Source of the DNA: an uncultured Prevotellaceae bacterium
GTDB lineage: Bacteria > Bacteroidota > Bacteroidia > Bacteroidales > Bacteroidaceae
Length of the DNA stretch: 64,000 bases
Reading direction: 5' to 3'
NCBI GenBank assembly: GCA_946415365.1
Contig: CAMKSE010000003.1
Location: 62,001 to 126,000 of the forward strand
Below, in pieces: positions 51,213 to 60,111 of the stretch (position 1 is its first letter; each line of letters opens with the position of its first letter). A program made the translations under genes and the position numbers. Under the pieces are notes generated by a model, which saw nothing but the letters and a program-made list of their open reading frames with translations, made no database searches and had not been told where the DNA came from.

Positions 51213-53228
51213 TTAGATGTTGCGCAGTTTCTTGAACGTGCTGAACTCATCACAGCGAGACACATAGGAAGCTGGTGTGCGGCTTGCCTCGAAGTCGACG
51301 AGTCTGTTGAGAGCGGCATACTGTGGCGACTCTGTGTCTGGCTCAATATCGTATTTATAGGTCTCGCTGTTCCAAACGCTCCTATACCAGCAGGTGGTGT
51401 AGAGATTGCCGTAGCAGAGTGCAAAGATTGTGCGCTCTTTCAGTGCAGGATCTTGGCTCAGACTGGCTTTCTGTAACATGCCGACGGCTATCTTTGCAAG
51501 GTCGGATTCACCTTCACGCAAGGTGTCGTCAATGCTTTTGCCGTTGCGCATCAGCCACCAGCAGTCGCCACGGAAGTGGGCCTGAGCATAACGGACGGCC
51601 AGATCGTAATAACGTTGGCAGGCGGCTTGGCCACTGAGCACATTCAGTTCGCCCTCCATCTTCTGCATCTCTTGAGCGAAGGTGAGCTTTGGATTATTCC
51701 TGAGCTGCCATTTCGTGTCGCTGTATTCGACGCTCTGCTTCAGATACTGACGCTTTATCCAGGGTTCCACTTGCCAGCTGCGGTTGGCAGCATAGACGAC
51801 ATAGCCTCTGTTCTCGTAGAACGACTTGGGAATGTCCTTTAGCCAGGTGATGGCTTTCTCCCACTGGCAGATGCGCATGTATTTGGTGGCAATGAGGTCT
51901 TCTAACTCGTAAGGCTCATGCTTCACATGGGCCTTGAGATAACGGTCCAGGTCGTTTTTGGCAGGGGTGTTGATATAATAGAGGTATTTCTGCAACTGCT
52001 CCGTCTGCATGGTGTCTGAATAGGCATAGTGTTCATAGCTGCCACAGACCTTGTAGAGGGCGAGCAGACGGGAGGGCTGTGAGGCATAGTGCTTCTTGAG
52101 TTTCTGATAGAGCACACGCTCTCTGACATAGTTGTAGTCGGGGTTGTCATCCAACCACTTCAATTCGTCGGTGAGGTAGTTATCGAAGGCCTCGCTGTCC
52201 TTGGCCTGATCGGCGGTGATATAGAGGATCAGCGAACGGGTGCAGTTCTTCATACGTTCTGTGCCGTTGAGGCTGGCGGCGGCAAGGATGTCCTTGGCGG
52301 CCTGGCGCTTATCGGCGAACATAAATTCCAGCCAGGCCTTGGCGGTCTTCCACATGATGGGGGTCGTGGTCTTGCCTTCCTTCATCACCTGTTCGCAGAA
52401 GTCGCGCATCTGAAGTGCCTCGGTTTTAGTGATGTCGCGGATGAAGAGTTTGCCATTCCCAGAACCCTCGGCATCAGGGCTGGTGGCGTCGGCGGCCTCC
52501 TGGGCATTGTTCACGAAGTCCTGAAGCAAGAAGGGCAACACCTTCGCATTGGGATTGTTGAGGTATTCCTGACGGATGGCAGCGAAGGAACGCTTCTTGT
52601 AGTATTGCGTCATGAGACTGTTGTAGTCGCCCATCTCTGCAAAGAGTTCTCCTGCCTCAGCGCCACGGCCTGTCTTGTAGAGGGCTCCAGCGTAGATGTT
52701 CATCATCATGTCCTTGTAGACAGTCTCGATATACTGGTTGGCGGTCTCCTCCCAGAAGGTGACATTCTCCTGATGCTTGCCGAGGAGCATGTTGCAGCGC
52801 ATGTAGAGCAGGGCATGCTGGGAACGGAGGCGCGACTTGATCTTGCTGAGGGCATAGGTGCGGATACCCTGCAGCGACTTGTTGCGGTCGGCGAGTTCCT
52901 CCTTCGTCGGATATTCCCATCTCTCATCGCTGACGCTACGGGCACAGTCGAGATACTTCTGAAGGTTCTGTACGTAGCTCACCATCAGCGCGTCGCCTTT
53001 GTCTTGGGCGAACTTGATTACCTCGTCGGCATCGAACCAGTACCAGTCGTCTGGTGACTTGCCGAGGTAGGCTTTCCAGTTGTCGTTGCTAATCTTCTGG
53101 ACCCGATTGCTGAACTCTTGACTATCGTAAATACGGTACAGATAGAAGTTCGTAGTCCATCCTCCAGCGCAGGCCAGCATGGGGAGAACCATTGCTGCCA
53201 GTAAATTAGTGATGATAAATCTCTTCAT
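51213..53228 (-). CDS. Exported helical-repeat protein of unknown function, 671 aa
   Basis: A signal sequence ends near residue 20 ('VLPMLACAGG'), with a Cys that could be lipidated though the lipobox is not perfect. The rest is helical and shows weak TPR-like units ('ALYKTGRGAEAGELFAEM', 'RICQWEKAITWLKDIP'). No enzyme motif was recognised. The stop lies about 110 bases from the tRNA gene, and the start overlaps the end of the lipoprotein gene upstream by 23 bases, so the pair is one operon with the promoter at 54110-54117. The two are probably partners in the periplasm or outer membrane; nothing more can be said. Confidence 0.55.
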   Translation of the reverse strand: MKRFIITNLLAAMVLPMLACAGGWTTNFYLYRIYDSQEFSNRVQKISNDNWKAYLGKSPDDWYWFDADEVIKFAQDKGDALMVSYVQNLQKYLDCARSVSDERWEYPTKEELADRNKSLQGIRTYALSKIKSRLRSQHALLYMRCNMLLGKHQENVTFWEETANQYIETVYKDMMMNIYAGALYKTGRGAEAGELFAEMGDYNSLMTQYYKKRSFAAIRQEYLNNPNAKVLPFLLQDFVNNAQEAADATSPDAEGSGNGKLFIRDITKTEALQMRDFCEQVMKEGKTTTPIMWKTAKAWLEFMFADKRQAAKDILAAASLNGTERMKNCTRSLILYITADQAKDSEAFDNYLTDELKWLDDNPDYNYVRERVLYQKLKKHYASQPSRLLALYKVCGSYEHYAYSDTMQTEQLQKYLYYINTPAKNDLDRYLKAHVKHEPYELEDLIATKYMRICQWEKAITWLKDIPKSFYENRGYVVYAANRSWQVEPWIKRQYLKQSVEYSDTKWQLRNNPKLTFAQEMQKMEGELNVLSGQAACQRYYDLAVRYAQAHFRGDCWWLMRNGKSIDDTLREGESDLAKIAVGMLQKASLSQDPALKERTIFALCYGNLYTTCWYRSVWNSETYKYDIEPDTESPQYAALNRLVDFEASRTPASYVSRCDEFSTFKKLRNI

Positions 53229-54084
53229 AGGTTTCTGGTTTATATCTGTTAATATTATCTTTATCCAAATGATAGGTAATGATGGAGCGGCTCAGGTTCT
53301 GCCGTTCCTGCTCCACCATGTGCTTCACTTGCAGGATCTCTGAGGCTTCCACCGTGTGTTCTATCTCTACGTTGCCGATGATGCGCAGCCAGCTGAACAC
53401 GGGGTAGGCGGCTGCCAGAGGGAGGGGGAAGTCTTCTAAGTGGCGCAGATAGGGGGCCACATCGCGATGGTCGAGAATGGGATTACGTTCCGTCCATTTC
53501 TGGGGATTGCCTGTGTTGTAGAGCATCAGTGCACCGTAGTCTACGGGTGGTGCCTCCATCGAGAGCTGATGCAGACGGATGGTCGTTGACAGCGTACCGC
53601 CCCAAGCCTGCTTCACTTCGTTCAGGAACTGATAGTAGACTTTCATGTTGCGGGCGGTATAGTCGTGGTCAATCTGTATCTCCCTGACGCCACTGATGTC
53701 ATTGGTCTCGTTCATCTGCTTGATGCGCTTTACCAGCTTGGCGGCCAAACCTTGATGTGGCTTTTGCAGGCATTCGATGGTGATGTACACTGTTGGGACG
53801 ATCTCCACGGTGGCAGGCAGGGTGTCGGAGAAGGTGATGGTGGCGTTGGGCATGGGCTCCCCGTTCTCATCCATCACCACATCGAAATATCGGCAGTACA
53901 CCTTATTTATATTATATATACGGAGGAATGTCCGTTCCGTGGAGTCGAGCCTCAGGTCTGTGCGCCAATAGTAAACGGCGTTGCCTTCATCCAACTCCAT
54001 ACGAATCTTCGTATCCCTGCAGCCCATTGCCAGCAGACAAAGGAGCAAGCAAATCCATACAGCTGATGGTCTTTTCTTCAACAT
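53206..54084 (-). CDS. Lipoprotein of unknown function, 292 aa
   Basis: The start at 54084 gives a typical lipoprotein leader with the lipobox 'LLAMGC' (Cys near residue 22); a longer frame from 54153 would pass the TACCTTTG box (minus, 54110-54117). The mature part contains no motif I recognise. A segment near residues 125-165 with Asp/His ('IQIDHDYTARNMKVYYQFL') and the 'LRIYNINKVYCRYFDV' strand hint at a TIM-barrel-like fold of the kind in DUF3142-type proteins, but this is weak. It precedes and overlaps the 671-residue gene. Confidence 0.55.
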   Translation of the reverse strand: MLKKRPSAVWICLLLCLLAMGCRDTKIRMELDEGNAVYYWRTDLRLDSTERTFLRIYNINKVYCRYFDVVMDENGEPMPNATITFSDTLPATVEIVPTVYITIECLQKPHQGLAAKLVKRIKQMNETNDISGVREIQIDHDYTARNMKVYYQFLNEVKQAWGGTLSTTIRLHQLSMEAPPVDYGALMLYNTGNPQKWTERNPILDHRDVAPYLRHLEDFPLPLAAAYPVFSWLRIIGNVEIEHTVEASEILQVKHMVEQERQNLSRSIITYHLDKDNINRYKPETYEEIYHH

Positions 54085-54109
54085 GCCTCGTTTTAACGGT
54101 TTCGGGTGA

Positions 54110-54117
54110 CAAAGGTA
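54110..54117 (-). promoter_or_regulatory. -7 box of the two-gene unit 54084-51213
   Basis: TACCTTTG on the minus strand, 25 bases before the ATG at 54084. Confidence 0.6.
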
Positions 54118-54222
54118 CGAATAAAAACGCAGACCACCTAAACTTCTCGTCATTTTTTGGAAGAACCATCCATCTTCTATGAAGTTTTTTATAGAATTAT
54201 TTGGAAAAATCAGGAATTGTTG

Positions 54223-54230
54223 TATCTTTG
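54223..54230 (+). promoter_or_regulatory. -7 box of the secreted hydrolase gene
   Basis: TATCTTTG; the transcript would start near 54235, which rules out the open-frame start at 54157. Confidence 0.6.
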
Positions 54231-54300
54231 CAACGTATTAATGAAGAATCATTGTATACCGTATTTTAGCGGCAAAGAAATAACTAAGACTAAATATTAT

Positions 54301-55845
54301 ATGATGAAGTACTACAACAAATATGTATCTATGCTTTTCGCTGTGCTGCTGGTTAGCAGCGCATGGGCTGCCGAGGTTTCGGACAGCTTGAAAACGTTAA
54401 ACACCATTGGCCAAGCCACGACTTATGTCTATAATTACCCGTCGAAGAATGCTGCGGGTGAGGACGTAGTGCTCTCGTCGGCACTCGTTGCCTGGTCGCC
54501 GGAAGAGCCCAAGGAGACCGACAGCATCGAGACGCTCCACATCTATAGCCACTTCACCATTACCGCTGACCATGAATGCCCTTCATCGGAACTCAACCTG
54601 AAGGAACGGGCGCTCTTCGCCGTTCTGTTGAAGGATGATTATGGGCTGGGATTGGATCCTGCTCAGAATTTTATCAGCCACGCCGTCATCATTGCCCCCG
54701 ACTTCGAGGGATATGGTGCCACCAGTGATGTGCCGCATCCTTATCTGGCGCAGGAACTGACCGCTCGTCAGGTGATGGATGCCGTGGATTACGGTCTGCA
54801 ACTTTACAAGAAACATGTCAACGACAAGCGGTCGCTGCCCTTCAAGAACAACTGGCGGTCGTTCGGCTTCGGCTTTTCGCAAGGAGGTGCTGTGGCCTTG
54901 GCCGTACAGCGATATTTGGAAAAGCAGGGGCTTGACGAGCTGTTTCGCTACCGTGGCACGCTCTGCGGCGACGGTCCTTACGACCTGATTGCCACCCTGC
55001 GCAATTATGTAGAGGATGATGGCGACAACTATGGCCAGCAGACCGACCATCGCAAGGGAATGAACACCATGCCGATGGTGGTGCCCATGATCATCAAGGG
55101 TATGATCGACACGCACCCCGACATGAAGGACCATCAGCTGACGGACTACCTCTCGCAGCAGTTCCTCGACACGGGCATCATGGAATGGCTGGAGAGCAAG
55201 GAGTACGTTATCAATGACATCCATGAGAAATGGTACGAGCAGCTGCAGGAGGGACTAGATGCCGGAGATCGGCAGTACACCAAGGAGCAGATGGCAGAAT
55301 TGTTCCAGTCGCCCAAGGAGAATCGCGTCTGGGCTCACCTCGATAAGCTCTTCACATCTGGCTTCTACGAATACATGACGGATGCCGCCAACTTCGATGC
55401 TGTGCCGACGGAGAGAGGAAATGCCTATCAGGATCTGCATCGCGCCCTGATAGACAACAGCGTCTGTACGGGATGGGAGCCCAAGCACCGCATACAGTTC
55501 GTACACTCGAAAGGCGACATGGTGGTGCCATACGGCAACTACCTTTCATTCCGCGATGCCCATCCCGACGGCGAGGGTACGCTTTACAGGATAGACGATA
55601 GTGCCAATGACGACCATATTGACATGGGAACACAGTTCTTCCTTTACCTCACTACCTTAGGCAACTACGGTGAGTACTTCCAATGGCTCGACAACAGCGA
55701 GGCCACAGGCATCAAGAATGTTCAGCGTTCAATGTTCAATGTCCAATCAGGAAGCTGGTACGACCTGCAAGGTCGCCGTCTGAACGGAAGACCCTCTCGC
55801 GCAGGCGTATATATATATAATGGTAAGAAACAGATTATCAAATAA
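54301..55845 (+). CDS. Secreted alpha/beta hydrolase with C-terminal tail, 514 aa
   Basis: The ATG at 54301 gives a clean signal peptide ('YVSMLFAVLLVSSAWA'). The nucleophile elbow 'GFGFSQGGAVALAV' (G-x-S-x-G) follows 'VIIAPDFEGYGATS', and a late 'DDHIDMGTQFFLYLTT' can supply the His. This plan fits secretory lipase/esterase-like or peptidase-like hydrolases. The last 28 residues ('YDLQGRRLNGRPSRAGVYI') carry the tail shared with other exported proteins here. Just before it, 28 bases consist of four 7-bp units (55720-55747). The substrate is unknown. An ATG at 54241 is also downstream of the promoter but would place 20 polar residues before the signal. Confidence 0.75.
   Translation: MMKYYNKYVSMLFAVLLVSSAWAAEVSDSLKTLNTIGQATTYVYNYPSKNAAGEDVVLSSALVAWSPEEPKETDSIETLHIYSHFTITADHECPSSELNLKERALFAVLLKDDYGLGLDPAQNFISHAVIIAPDFEGYGATSDVPHPYLAQELTARQVMDAVDYGLQLYKKHVNDKRSLPFKNNWRSFGFGFSQGGAVALAVQRYLEKQGLDELFRYRGTLCGDGPYDLIATLRNYVEDDGDNYGQQTDHRKGMNTMPMVVPMIIKGMIDTHPDMKDHQLTDYLSQQFLDTGIMEWLESKEYVINDIHEKWYEQLQEGLDAGDRQYTKEQMAELFQSPKENRVWAHLDKLFTSGFYEYMTDAANFDAVPTERGNAYQDLHRALIDNSVCTGWEPKHRIQFVHSKGDMVVPYGNYLSFRDAHPDGEGTLYRIDDSANDDHIDMGTQFFLYLTTLGNYGEYFQWLDNSEATGIKNVQRSMFNVQSGSWYDLQGRRLNGRPSRAGVYIYNGKKQIIK
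55720..55747 (+). repeat. Four 7-bp units just before the C-terminal tail of the hydrolase
   Basis: GTTCAGC, GTTCAAT, GTTCAAT and GTCCAAT follow each other. As 7 is not a multiple of three, any change of copy number by one or two would shift the frame and remove the C-terminal tail. Confidence 0.75.
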
Positions 55846-55890
55846 AACGTAAGCCTGTCATTCCTGAAAGGCAAAACCAAAGTCATTGTT

Positions 55891-57294
55891 TCAAAGAAAC
55901 TCAGGCAGCTGGAAAAGCTTGTTGCTGTTGGAGCCTTTGATTAGAATGTAGAAACCCTCTGGGCAGTGCTCTGAGATGGCGGCCTTCACCTCCTCAACGT
56001 CATGGAACTTGCGGAAGGGACATTCGATGTCGCGGAAGTTGTCGCCTACGAGCCATACCTTGTCATAACCCGCAGCCTCGAGGTAACTCACCAGCTGACG
56101 GTGCTCCTGGTCGCTTTCTTCTCCCAGTTCTCCCATTTGTCCGAGGATGGCCATCTTGTGGTCGGCCTCGATAAGGCTGAAGTTGTCGAGGGCTGCCTGC
56201 ATGGAGGTGGGGTTGGCGTTATAGGCATCGACGATGAGGTGGTTCTTTGCTGTGACGGTCATCTGCGAGCGGTTGTTGCTGGGTACGTATTCCTCCAGTG
56301 CGGCACAAATCATCTTCCGATCCACGCCGAAGTTGATGCCTACGGCGATGGCTGCCAGAAGATTGTCGATATTATAGGAGCCTATGAGATGGGTCTGGAC
56401 CTTATGCCATTTCGTGCTGCGCCCTTCTTCCTCAAGTATCATCAGAGGCTCACGCCAGCGGAACTTCAGGAATGGGTTACACTCGATGACCTCGCCAGAG
56501 ATGCAACTGTACCAGTTGTTTGGATCCGAGGAGTAGGGTGTGATCCAGATATCCTCTTCGTCATCGATTTGGTTCATCAAGTGCTCATTGTCGGCATTGA
56601 TGAAGATGAGGCTGTCCTGACGACTGCGGAGGAAATCGTAGAGTTCGCATTTTGTCTTGATGACGCCCTCGAAGGAACCGAATCCCTGCAGGTGGGCACG
56701 GCCAACGTTAGTGATCAGACCACAGGTGGGTTCTGCTGTCTCAGCGAGGGTTTTGATGTCGCCAGGATGGCTGGCTCCCATCTCGATGACGGCAATCTCG
56801 TGGTCCTTCGTCAGGCGGAACAGCGTCTTGGGCACACCAACATCGTTATTGAAATTACCTTGGGTATAAAGCACGTTGTACTTTTGTGAGAGCACTGCGG
56901 CGATGAGTTCCTTTGTGGTAGTCTTGCCGTTGGTGCCCGTGATGCCGATGACTGGTATGTCGAACTGACGGCGGTGCTCACGAGCCAGGTCTTTGAAGGT
57001 CTGCAGACAATCCTCAACGACTATTATTTTAGACGACAACTCGGACAACTTGGACAACTCTTTTTCCTCAGGCGACGAACTGTCGCCTAATGTTGTCTTA
57101 GTTGTCGTAAATAAACTCTTGTCGTCAACTATCGCATAGGCACAGCCTTTTTCAAGGGCTTGAAGTGCGAACTTGTTTCCGTCGAAAGTCTCACCTTTCA
57201 GGGCGAGGAAGATGCTCCCTTCAGGACAGTTGCGGCTGTCAGTAGTGATGCACGGATGCTGTTGATAGAGCTTATAAAGTTGCTTAATATCCAT
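55891..57294 (-). CDS. murF: UDP-MurNAc-tripeptide:D-Ala-D-Ala ligase, 467 aa
   Basis: The ATP-binding 'GITGTNGKTTTKEL' (residues 117-130), 'EMGASHPGDI', 'NVGRAHLQGFGS' and 'DAYNANPTSMQAAL' are typical of MurF, which adds D-Ala-D-Ala to the peptidoglycan precursor in the cytoplasm. Residues about 62-88 are a low-complexity insertion in the N-terminal domain, encoded by 9-bp repeats and a hairpin (57035-57109); without it the length is usual. The minus-strand box TATCTTTG (57315-57322) lies 20 bases before the ATG. Confidence 0.92.
   Translation of the reverse strand: MDIKQLYKLYQQHPCITTDSRNCPEGSIFLALKGETFDGNKFALQALEKGCAYAIVDDKSLFTTTKTTLGDSSSPEEKELSKLSELSSKIIVVEDCLQTFKDLAREHRRQFDIPVIGITGTNGKTTTKELIAAVLSQKYNVLYTQGNFNNDVGVPKTLFRLTKDHEIAVIEMGASHPGDIKTLAETAEPTCGLITNVGRAHLQGFGSFEGVIKTKCELYDFLRSRQDSLIFINADNEHLMNQIDDEEDIWITPYSSDPNNWYSCISGEVIECNPFLKFRWREPLMILEEEGRSTKWHKVQTHLIGSYNIDNLLAAIAVGINFGVDRKMICAALEEYVPSNNRSQMTVTAKNHLIVDAYNANPTSMQAALDNFSLIEADHKMAILGQMGELGEESDQEHRQLVSYLEAAGYDKVWLVGDNFRDIECPFRKFHDVEEVKAAISEHCPEGFYILIKGSNSNKLFQLPEFL
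57035..57109. repeat. Foldback repeat insertion inside murF
   Basis: Three 9-bp units GACAACTCG/GACAACTTG/GACAACTCT (57035-57061) face two units GTTGTCTTA/GTTGTCGTA (57092-57109), with a hairpin AGGCGAC-GAACT-GTCGCCT (57070-57088) between. The whole can fold on itself. It is in frame and translated as a Leu/Ser/Glu/Lys-rich stretch (ELSKLSELSSK). Confidence 0.7.
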
Positions 57295-57314
57295 AAACGT
57301 TGCAATTTTCGCTG

Positions 57315-57373
57315 CAAAGATACAAAAAATTCGTAAATCGTAAATCGTAAATCGTAATTTTGTTGTATCTTTG
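57315..57373. promoter_or_regulatory. Divergent murF/folP promoters separated by 7-bp repeats
   Basis: TATCTTTG occurs on the minus strand at 57315-57322 (murF) and on the plus strand at 57366-57373 (folP). Between them, at 57331-57357, CGTAAAT is repeated three times plus a partial unit. A change in the repeat number would move each upstream element relative to the other promoter. Confidence 0.65.
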
Positions 57374-57382
57374 TGGCCGATT

Positions 57383-58174
57383 ATGGGTGAAATGATAAAT
57401 GTCAGAGGCCGATTGGTCAGTTTGTCTGAGCCTTTGGTGATGGGTATCCTGAATGTGACGCCCGATTCTTTCTACGCCGGAAGCCGTAAGCAGACGGAAC
57501 AGGAGATCGTCGAACGTGTCAGGCAGATAGTCACTGAGGGCGGTGCCATCATCGATGTAGGTGCATGTTCCACCCGTCCGGGATTTCGGGAAGTTTCGGA
57601 AAAGGAGGAGATGGATCGATTGCGCTTCGGACTTGGTATCGTACGGCGTGAGTTGCCTGACAGTGTTGTGTCAGTAGATACTTTCCGCCCGGATGTCGCG
57701 AGGATGGCTGTTGAGGAGTTCGGGGCTGATATCGTCAATGATGTGAGTGAGGGTGGTACGGCAATGTTCAGGATGGTCTCCAACCTGCGTGTACCTTATA
57801 TATTAATGTCGCAGCAGCCGACCATACGCGAGATGCTTCTCTCTTTTGCGGAGAAGGTGCAGCAACTGCGTGATTTCGGTGCAAAGGACATAATTCTCGA
57901 TCCTGGCTTCGGCTTTGGTAAGACACTGGAGCAGAACTATCAGGTGATGGGTGAACTGGAGAAGTTGCAGGTGATGGAATTGCCGTTGCTTGTTGGCGTG
58001 TCCCGCAAGTCAATGATTTTCAAGTTGTTTGGCGTCACGCCCAACGAGTCGCTGAACGGCACGACAGCCTTGAATGTCATCGCCCTGATGAAGGGTGCCT
58101 CTATCCTTCGAGTCCATGATGTAAGGGAGGCTGTGGAGTGTTGCAAGATAATGAATCGGGTAAATAGTAAATAA
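57383..58174 (+). CDS. folP: Dihydropteroate synthase, 263 aa
   Basis: The motifs 'VMGILNVTPDSFY', 'IIDVGACSTRPGF', 'DIILDPGFGFGKTLEQN' and 'LVGVSRKSMIFKLF' define DHPS, which joins pABA to dihydropterin pyrophosphate in folate synthesis (target of sulfonamides). The ATG at 57383 was chosen because an upstream TTG at 57371 lies in the -7 box; even so the leader is only a few bases, and an ATG at 57392 is also possible. cdaA follows after eight bases, the common folP-cdaA order in Bacteroidetes. Confidence 0.92.
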   Translation: MGEMINVRGRLVSLSEPLVMGILNVTPDSFYAGSRKQTEQEIVERVRQIVTEGGAIIDVGACSTRPGFREVSEKEEMDRLRFGLGIVRRELPDSVVSVDTFRPDVARMAVEEFGADIVNDVSEGGTAMFRMVSNLRVPYILMSQQPTIREMLLSFAEKVQQLRDFGAKDIILDPGFGFGKTLEQNYQVMGELEKLQVMELPLLVGVSRKSMIFKLFGVTPNESLNGTTALNVIALMKGASILRVHDVREAVECCKIMNRVNSK

Positions 58175-58182
58175 ATTATAAA

Positions 58183-58959
58183 GTGTTATTCGAATTTGGA
58201 ATCAAAGATGTCATCGACATACTGCTTGTCGCTCTGATACTTTATTACATCTACCGCTTGATGCGTGAATCGCGTTCGCTGAACGTGTTCATAGGCATTA
58301 TGGTGTTCGTTGTCACGTGGCTTTTCGTGTCACAAGTGCTGCAGATGCGACTGCTTGGTTCCATCCTCGACAAGTTGGTCAGCGTGGGTGTCATAGCACT
58401 GATTGTGCTGTTTCAAGACGACATCAGGAAGTTCCTGTATAATCTGGGAGCCCATCGGCGCATGAAGGCACTGACACGATTCTTCACCTCTTCCAAGGAC
58501 AAGGATCAATCAAAGAAGATCGTTAAAGAGACAATCATGCCTATAGTGATGGCATCGATGAATATGAGCAAGGCGAAAGTGGGGGCGCTGATTGTGTTTG
58601 AGAGGTCAATGCCACTTGACGACATCATCATTACCGGTGACCAGATTGATGCGAATATTAACCAGAGGTTGATTGAGAATATCTTTTTCAAGAACTCGCC
58701 TCTGCACGACGGAGCTGTTGTCATTTCTAAAAAACGAATCAAGGCTGCAGGCTGTATCTTGCCGGTCAGCCATAGTCTTGATATTCCCAAGGAGTTAGGA
58801 CTACGGCATAGGGCTGCAATGGGTGTGTCACAAGAGAGTGATGCAGTGTCAGTAGTGGTGTCTGAAGAAACTGGTGGCATCTCTGTGGCTGTTGACGGTA
58901 TGTTCCATCTGCATCTCTCTGCAGAGGAACTTGAGAGTATTCTCACACAAGAACTTTAA
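58183..58959 (+). CDS. cdaA: Diadenylate cyclase CdaA, 258 aa
   Basis: Three N-terminal membrane helices are followed by a DisA_N domain with the catalytic 'SPLHDGAVVISKKRI' (DGA motif, near residue 175) and 'LGLRHRAAMGVSQESDA' (RHR motif). It makes c-di-AMP from two ATP at the membrane, which controls K+ and osmotic balance. The start is a GTG at 58183, eight bases after folP. No CdaR gene follows, as the next gene is pta with its own promoter. Confidence 0.93.
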   Translation: MLFEFGIKDVIDILLVALILYYIYRLMRESRSLNVFIGIMVFVVTWLFVSQVLQMRLLGSILDKLVSVGVIALIVLFQDDIRKFLYNLGAHRRMKALTRFFTSSKDKDQSKKIVKETIMPIVMASMNMSKAKVGALIVFERSMPLDDIIITGDQIDANINQRLIENIFFKNSPLHDGAVVISKKRIKAAGCILPVSHSLDIPKELGLRHRAAMGVSQESDAVSVVVSEETGGISVAVDGMFHLHLSAEELESILTQEL

Positions 58960-59029
58960 AACGTAAAGGTTTTCATTTAAATTTCTGAAAAAACTGACTG
59001 ATATAGTGCGGTATTCGGAATTTTTTTAT

Positions 59030-59037
59030 TAACTTTG
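59030..59037 (+). promoter_or_regulatory. -7 box of pta-ackA
   Basis: TAACTTTG, 41 bases before the pta ATG. Confidence 0.6.
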
Positions 59038-59078
59038 CAGACTACAAGACAAACTGAAACATTTAATATTGGCAAATT

Positions 59079-60089
59079 ATGGATTTATTAGCTCAAATTG
59101 TGGCGCGTGCTAAGAGTAACAAGCAGCGCATCGTGCTCCCCGAAGCAGAAGAGGAGCGTACACTCTGTGCAGCCGACAAGGCATTGGCTGATGACATCGC
59201 AGACATCGTCCTGATTGGCAACCCCGCTAAGGTGGAGGCTCTGGCCAAGGAGAAAGGTCTCACTCATGTTGGCAAGGCTACTCTGATTGATCCGGAGAAC
59301 TATGAGAAGAGTGAGGAACTGGCTGAGAAACTGGCAGAGATCCGCAAGTCGAAGGGTATGACCATCGAGGAGGCTCGTAAGTTGATCAAGAACCCCCTGT
59401 ACCTGGGTTGTATGATTATCAAGACCGAGGGTGCTGACGGCCAGATCTCAGGAGCCCTCTCCACGACAGGCGAGACCCTGCGTCCTGCCCTGCAGATCAT
59501 CAAGTGCCAGCCTGGCATCACTTGTGTAAGTGGTGGCCTGTTGCTGATTTCGAAGCAGAAGCAGTATGGTGAGAATGGTGTGCTCGTGGTGGCTGATGTC
59601 GCTGTGACCCCAATGCCTGATGCTGCCCAGCTCTCACAGATTGCCGTTTGTACAGCCCAGATGGCCAAGGCTGTGGCTGGTTTCGAGGATCCTCGCGTAG
59701 CTATGCTGAGCTTCTCTACGAAGGGTTCTGCCAAGCACGAAGTGTGCGACAAGGTGATTGAGGCTACGCGTCTGGCTAAGGAACTCGATCCGACCCTGAA
59801 GATTGACGGTGAGCTGCAGGCTGATGCCGCACTCGTTCCTTCTGTCGGTGCTAAGAAGGCTCCGGGCTCTGATATCGCAGGTAAGGCTAATGTGCTTGTG
59901 TTCCCCAACCTCGAAGTGGGAAATATTGGCTATAAGATGGTTCAGCGTCTTGGTGATGCCATCGCCATCGGACCTGTGCTCCAGGGTATTGCGCGTCCAG
60001 TGAATGACCTCTCTCGTGGTTGCTCAATAGACGATATCTATTATATGATAGCCATTACGGCTTGTCAGGCTATGGATGCTAAGAAGTGA
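59079..60089 (+). CDS. pta: Phosphate acetyltransferase, 336 aa
   Basis: The PTA_PTB domain is complete, from 'KQRIVLPEAEEERTLCAAD' to 'GPVLQGIARPVNDLSRGCS', with the length of the short, single-domain Pta. It changes acetyl-CoA and phosphate to acetyl phosphate and CoA. With AckA, 22 bases downstream, it makes acetate and one ATP, the main energy-giving end route in this kind of anaerobe. Confidence 0.94.
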   Translation: MDLLAQIVARAKSNKQRIVLPEAEEERTLCAADKALADDIADIVLIGNPAKVEALAKEKGLTHVGKATLIDPENYEKSEELAEKLAEIRKSKGMTIEEARKLIKNPLYLGCMIIKTEGADGQISGALSTTGETLRPALQIIKCQPGITCVSGGLLLISKQKQYGENGVLVVADVAVTPMPDAAQLSQIAVCTAQMAKAVAGFEDPRVAMLSFSTKGSAKHEVCDKVIEATRLAKELDPTLKIDGELQADAALVPSVGAKKAPGSDIAGKANVLVFPNLEVGNIGYKMVQRLGDAIAIGPVLQGIARPVNDLSRGCSIDDIYYMIAITACQAMDAKK

Positions 60090-60111
60090 AAAGTAAAAAA
60101 CGAATAGTGGT

